Below, piece after piece: positions 34,014 to 35,932 of a stretch of 35,932 nucleotides of DNA (the stretch's first letter is position 1; every line of letters begins with the position of its first letter). The notes below the pieces were generated by a model, which saw only the letters and a list, made by a program, of their open reading frames with translations, was not told where the DNA came from and ran no database searches. The position numbers and the translations under genes were made by a program. The DNA is from Acidobacteriales bacterium 13_1_40CM_3_55_5 (GTDB lineage Bacteria > Acidobacteriota > Terriglobia > Terriglobales > Acidobacteriaceae), in NCBI GenBank assembly GCA_001918935.1, contig MNGW01000101.1, forward strand, positions 1 through 35,932, in the 5' to 3' direction.

Positions 34014-34814
34014 ATGGCGAGCATTCCAGTCAGCACCGAAGATAACATCGAGCAGACGATCCCGGATGAGGGCGGAGGCAGGTTCATCCGCGTCATCGTT
34101 GCGGACTCGCAGGCTATCTTTCGCGCCGGACTGCGCAAGATTTTTGCCCTGGAAGACGATATACGAGTGGTCGGACAAGCGGAGACGTTGTCGCAAGCCC
34201 TGTCCGCCGCCAAGAGGTTTACCGCCGACATCCTGATATTCGAAGCCTCGCTGGCGCCGAATCCGATTGATGCCGTTTCTGAGTTGTTGCGCCAAGCTCC
34301 CAAGTTGCGGCTGGTAGTCATCACCCCAGAACCTAACGAAGAAATTACTCTGGAACTCTTCCGCCGCGGAGCGCACGGAATCGTCTCTCGCGAGGTTGAG
34401 CCGGAACTGTTCGTCGAATGTTTGCGCAAAGTATCCAAAGGCGAGCCCTGGCTGGATAGCCGTGGAGTTCAATGGGTTCTGGAAGCATACCGCTCGCAAG
34501 GAACGCGCCCCGCTTCATCGCGTGCCAAAGTGCAGTTGACGCCCAAGGAATCGCTGATCGTTTCCTGCGTCACCCAGGGCATGAAGAACAAGGAAATTGC
34601 CGTACGGGTGGGCACTACCGAACAAGTAGTGAAAAATTATCTGCGCAAAGTGTATGACAAGCTAGGTGTAGCCGACCGCCTTGAGCTGGCGCTGTTCTGT
34701 CTCCACAACCGTATTCTGGATGGCGGCCCCAAGCCCGCCGAACCTACACAACCCTCACCCCCCAATGGCAGTTCCGCGGCGCCTGCTGCAGCAGTTCCGG
34801 AAAAAGTAGGGTGA
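34014..34814 (+). CDS. LuxR/NarL-type regulator with a degenerate receiver domain
   Basis: A 266-residue protein with a receiver domain (about 24-140), a C-terminal LuxR HTH (LTPKESLIVSCVTQGMKNKE, then IAVRVGTTEQVVKNYLRKVY and DKLGVADRLELALF) and a Pro/Ala tail. In the receiver the acidic pair is D31-S32 rather than DD. The phosphoacceptor position is Glu77 (ILIFEASLAP) rather than Asp, Thr104 is kept, and the usual Lys is Arg126. Glu can mimic phospho-Asp, so the protein may be constitutively active or respond to something other than phosphorylation. AAGGGA lies 5 nt before ATG 34014. It is co-transcribed with PilZ, and no histidine kinase is nearby. Confidence 0.9.
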   Translation: MASIPVSTEDNIEQTIPDEGGGRFIRVIVADSQAIFRAGLRKIFALEDDIRVVGQAETLSQALSAAKRFTADILIFEASLAPNPIDAVSELLRQAPKLRLVVITPEPNEEITLELFRRGAHGIVSREVEPELFVECLRKVSKGEPWLDSRGVQWVLEAYRSQGTRPASSRAKVQLTPKESLIVSCVTQGMKNKEIAVRVGTTEQVVKNYLRKVYDKLGVADRLELALFCLHNRILDGGPKPAEPTQPSPPNGSSAAPAAAVPEKVG

Positions 34815-34816
34815 TG

Positions 34817-35015
34817 CTGAGCAGTCAGCATTCAGCACTCAGCACTCAGCTCAGCAAACTCAGCAAACCGCGATGCTACCTTGAGTCCTGTTTATACTCC
34901 CGCAGTTTTCGGAAATCCTTAATCACAGAGGACGCAGAGGCTCGCAGCGAACCAGCACCCAGCCATTATCTAAGGAATTGGCTGAGTGCTGAATGCTGAG
35001 TGCTGACTGCTGCTG
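34817..35015. repeat. inverted heptad arrays, 'empty', between the LuxR-type gene and tRNA-Ser
   Basis: The left arm 34817-34865 (GCAGTCAGCATTCAGCACTC and further units) and the right arm 34980-35015 pair over about 29 bp with two mismatches. The roughly 115-nt loop has no ORF but contains a CACAGAGG-family repeat at 34919-34940. The left arm starts 3 nt after the LuxR-type gene's stop. I see nothing else in the gap up to the tRNA at 35124. Confidence 0.8.
34919..34940. repeat. CACAGAGG-family repeat inside an empty heptad hairpin
   Basis: TTAATCACAGAGGACGCAGA-GG is a short form of the 36-bp repeat that bounds the GxxExxY cassette. It is nested in the loop of the heptad inverted repeat. Confidence 0.65.
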
Positions 35016-35123
35016 TTGCGCTTCCCAGCGCTGGACCATAAAATCGAAGTAGTTCGAGGGTTGTCGAAGACATCTGCAGCAGCTTCCCACGTAGTTTTTG
35101 GTCATTAACACAGTCTTGTACGG

Positions 35124-35213
35124 GGAGAGATGGCCGAGTGGCTGAAGGCGCACGCTTGGAAAGCGTGTTTACTCGAAAGGGTAACGTGGGTTCGAATCCC
35201 ACTCTCTCCGCCA
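35124..35213 (+). tRNA. tRNA-Ser (anticodon GGA)
   Basis: A 90-nt cloverleaf with a long variable arm: acceptor GGAGAGA/TCTCTCC, anticodon stem CACGC/GCGTG with loop TTGGAAA (anticodon 35158-35160), variable arm about 35168-35185, T arm GTGGG-TTCGAAT-CCCAC, G73 and an encoded CCA. It reads UCC/UCU serine codons. The integrase gene ends 28 nt past its 3' end, so the tRNA 3' half is the likely attachment site. Confidence 0.96.
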
Positions 35214-35241
35214 TTTTTAAACGACTTAGCTAGTCCTGCAA

Positions 35242-35932
35242 TCAGTTTGCAATCACTTTACGAGTTAAGGCAAGCCCTACGACCTTCGAGTGCGCTTGTG
35301 CCATCTCATCCGTGACCACGTCGCCGTAGATGTTCATCGTCGTTCTGATGTCGCCATGCCGCATCAGCTTCTGTTGAACAGCAATCGGCGTCCCGACGGC
35401 ATCCAACCAGGAGCGGTAGCTGTGGCGCAACGAATGTGTGCCCAGTTTCCCGATTCCGGCTTTGGAAGCCGCCTGCTGAAACATCAGCCAGACCCACGGG
35501 TACGAAACCGGTAACCGGCCAAGCTTAACTGGGCTAGCAAACATCCAATCTTCATCCAACGAAAATTGGCTGTCCTGCCTCCATGTTTTCAGCGCTTCCA
35601 GCATCGCTGCATCGATGGACATCAGTTTGCCTGAGTAGATGGTTTTCACGTCGTCAACTTGTTGGCGGACGATCCCGCGTTCAACTCGAAGCTTGCTGTT
35701 GAGCCAGTCCACATCCGACCACCTTAAACCGAGGCATTCGCTGATACGCAGACCAAAGCAAACGCAAACCAGCGAAATCGTGCGGATGGGTTCCTCCAAA
35801 TGTTCCAGGAACAGTTGGAACTCTTCCACCGTCAGACTGCGAGGTTTCCGCATTCGCTTGGTTGCCCCTTTGATTGTGACCAACTCCATGGGGTTCCGTT
35901 GCGTGGGCGCATCGCCGCGCCACATGGCGTAA
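35242..35932 (-). CDS. tyrosine recombinase/integrase, C-terminal catalytic part (runs off the window)
   Basis: About 229 residues of a phage-type integrase are visible. The catalytic residues are in order: Arg in CFGLRISECLGLRWSDVD, His-x-x-Arg in GTHSLRHSYRSWL, His in MRHGDIRTTMN and the nucleophile Tyr in NIYGDVV. The frame remains open to the window end, and the start of the core-binding domain is missing, so the gene continues beyond 35932. It points towards the tRNA-Ser gene 28 nt away, the usual arrangement at the edge of an integrated element. It would cut and rejoin att sites in the tRNA 3' end. Confidence 0.92.
   Translation of the reverse strand, partial: YAMWRGDAPTQRNPMELVTIKGATKRMRKPRSLTVEEFQLFLEHLEEPIRTISLVCVCFGLRISECLGLRWSDVDWLNSKLRVERGIVRQQVDDVKTIYSGKLMSIDAAMLEALKTWRQDSQFSLDEDWMFASPVKLGRLPVSYPWVWLMFQQAASKAGIGKLGTHSLRHSYRSWLDAVGTPIAVQQKLMRHGDIRTTMNIYGDVVTDEMAQAHSKVVGLALTRKVIAN

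Overview
The window looks like chromosomal DNA of an uncultured Acidobacteriota member, most likely class Terriglobia. The basis is the protein repertoire (two-subunit glycine decarboxylase, DUF2911 and DUF4440 proteins, a PknB-type kinase fused to a beta-propeller, a zinc-ribbon/DUF4190/pilin fusion) and intergenic DNA packed with short palindromic and heptad repeats. This placement is inferred from gene content and repeat style; no database search was possible.

Layout. 1-1990: a decayed DUF4440 gene, a small membrane protein and a tiny 12-cysteine protein. 1992-6448: the glycine cleavage operon gcvT-gcvH-gcvPA-gcvPB. 6542-7577: a secreted DUF2911 protein and an 84-aa unknown. 7628-14144 (minus): a beta-oxidation set in the order fadN, fadA, fadE, as in the Bacillus fadNAE operon, but with a tRNA and its terminator between fadN and fadA, and a repeat-bounded GxxExxY gene between fadA and fadE. 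14290-15515 (minus): a VIT1/CCC1-type transporter and a Nudix hydrolase. 15659-20522: a patatin-like phospholipase, a nonsense-interrupted zinc-ribbon/pilin gene, an exported glycine-zipper protein, a frameshifted TonB-like gene between inverted REP elements, and a GAF-GGDEF diguanylate cyclase. 20877-24632: a RodZ-like protein, then metK and ahcY of the methyl cycle. 24845-28254: two divergent genes, each with one in-frame UGA: an exported peroxiredoxin-like protein with UGA exactly at the first Cys of its CPYC motif, and a kinase-propeller. 28527-32896: a secreted GH18-like protein and the TldD/PmbA protease pair. 33011-34814: a four-helix-bundle gene between inverted heptad arrays, then PilZ and a LuxR-type regulator with a degenerate receiver. 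35124 to the end: tRNA-Ser(GGA) with a tyrosine recombinase against it, probably the edge of an integrated island that runs off the window.

Three things deserve most attention. First, the peroxiredoxin is a good selenoprotein candidate: UGA at a redox Cys position, intact frame beyond it, and a 7-bp hairpin at SECIS-compatible spacing. Second, two unrelated small genes (GxxExxY and four-helix bundle) each sit in a cassette of about 530-545 bp bounded by inverted short-unit repeats, and 'empty' inverted arrays occur elsewhere. Third, the same repeat families begin within a few bases of the stop codon of at least ten genes. Several genes are broken (DUF4440, pilin, TonB-like, kinase-propeller; FadE has an apparent internal deletion), so relaxed selection or assembly error has to be weighed when reading the in-frame stops.
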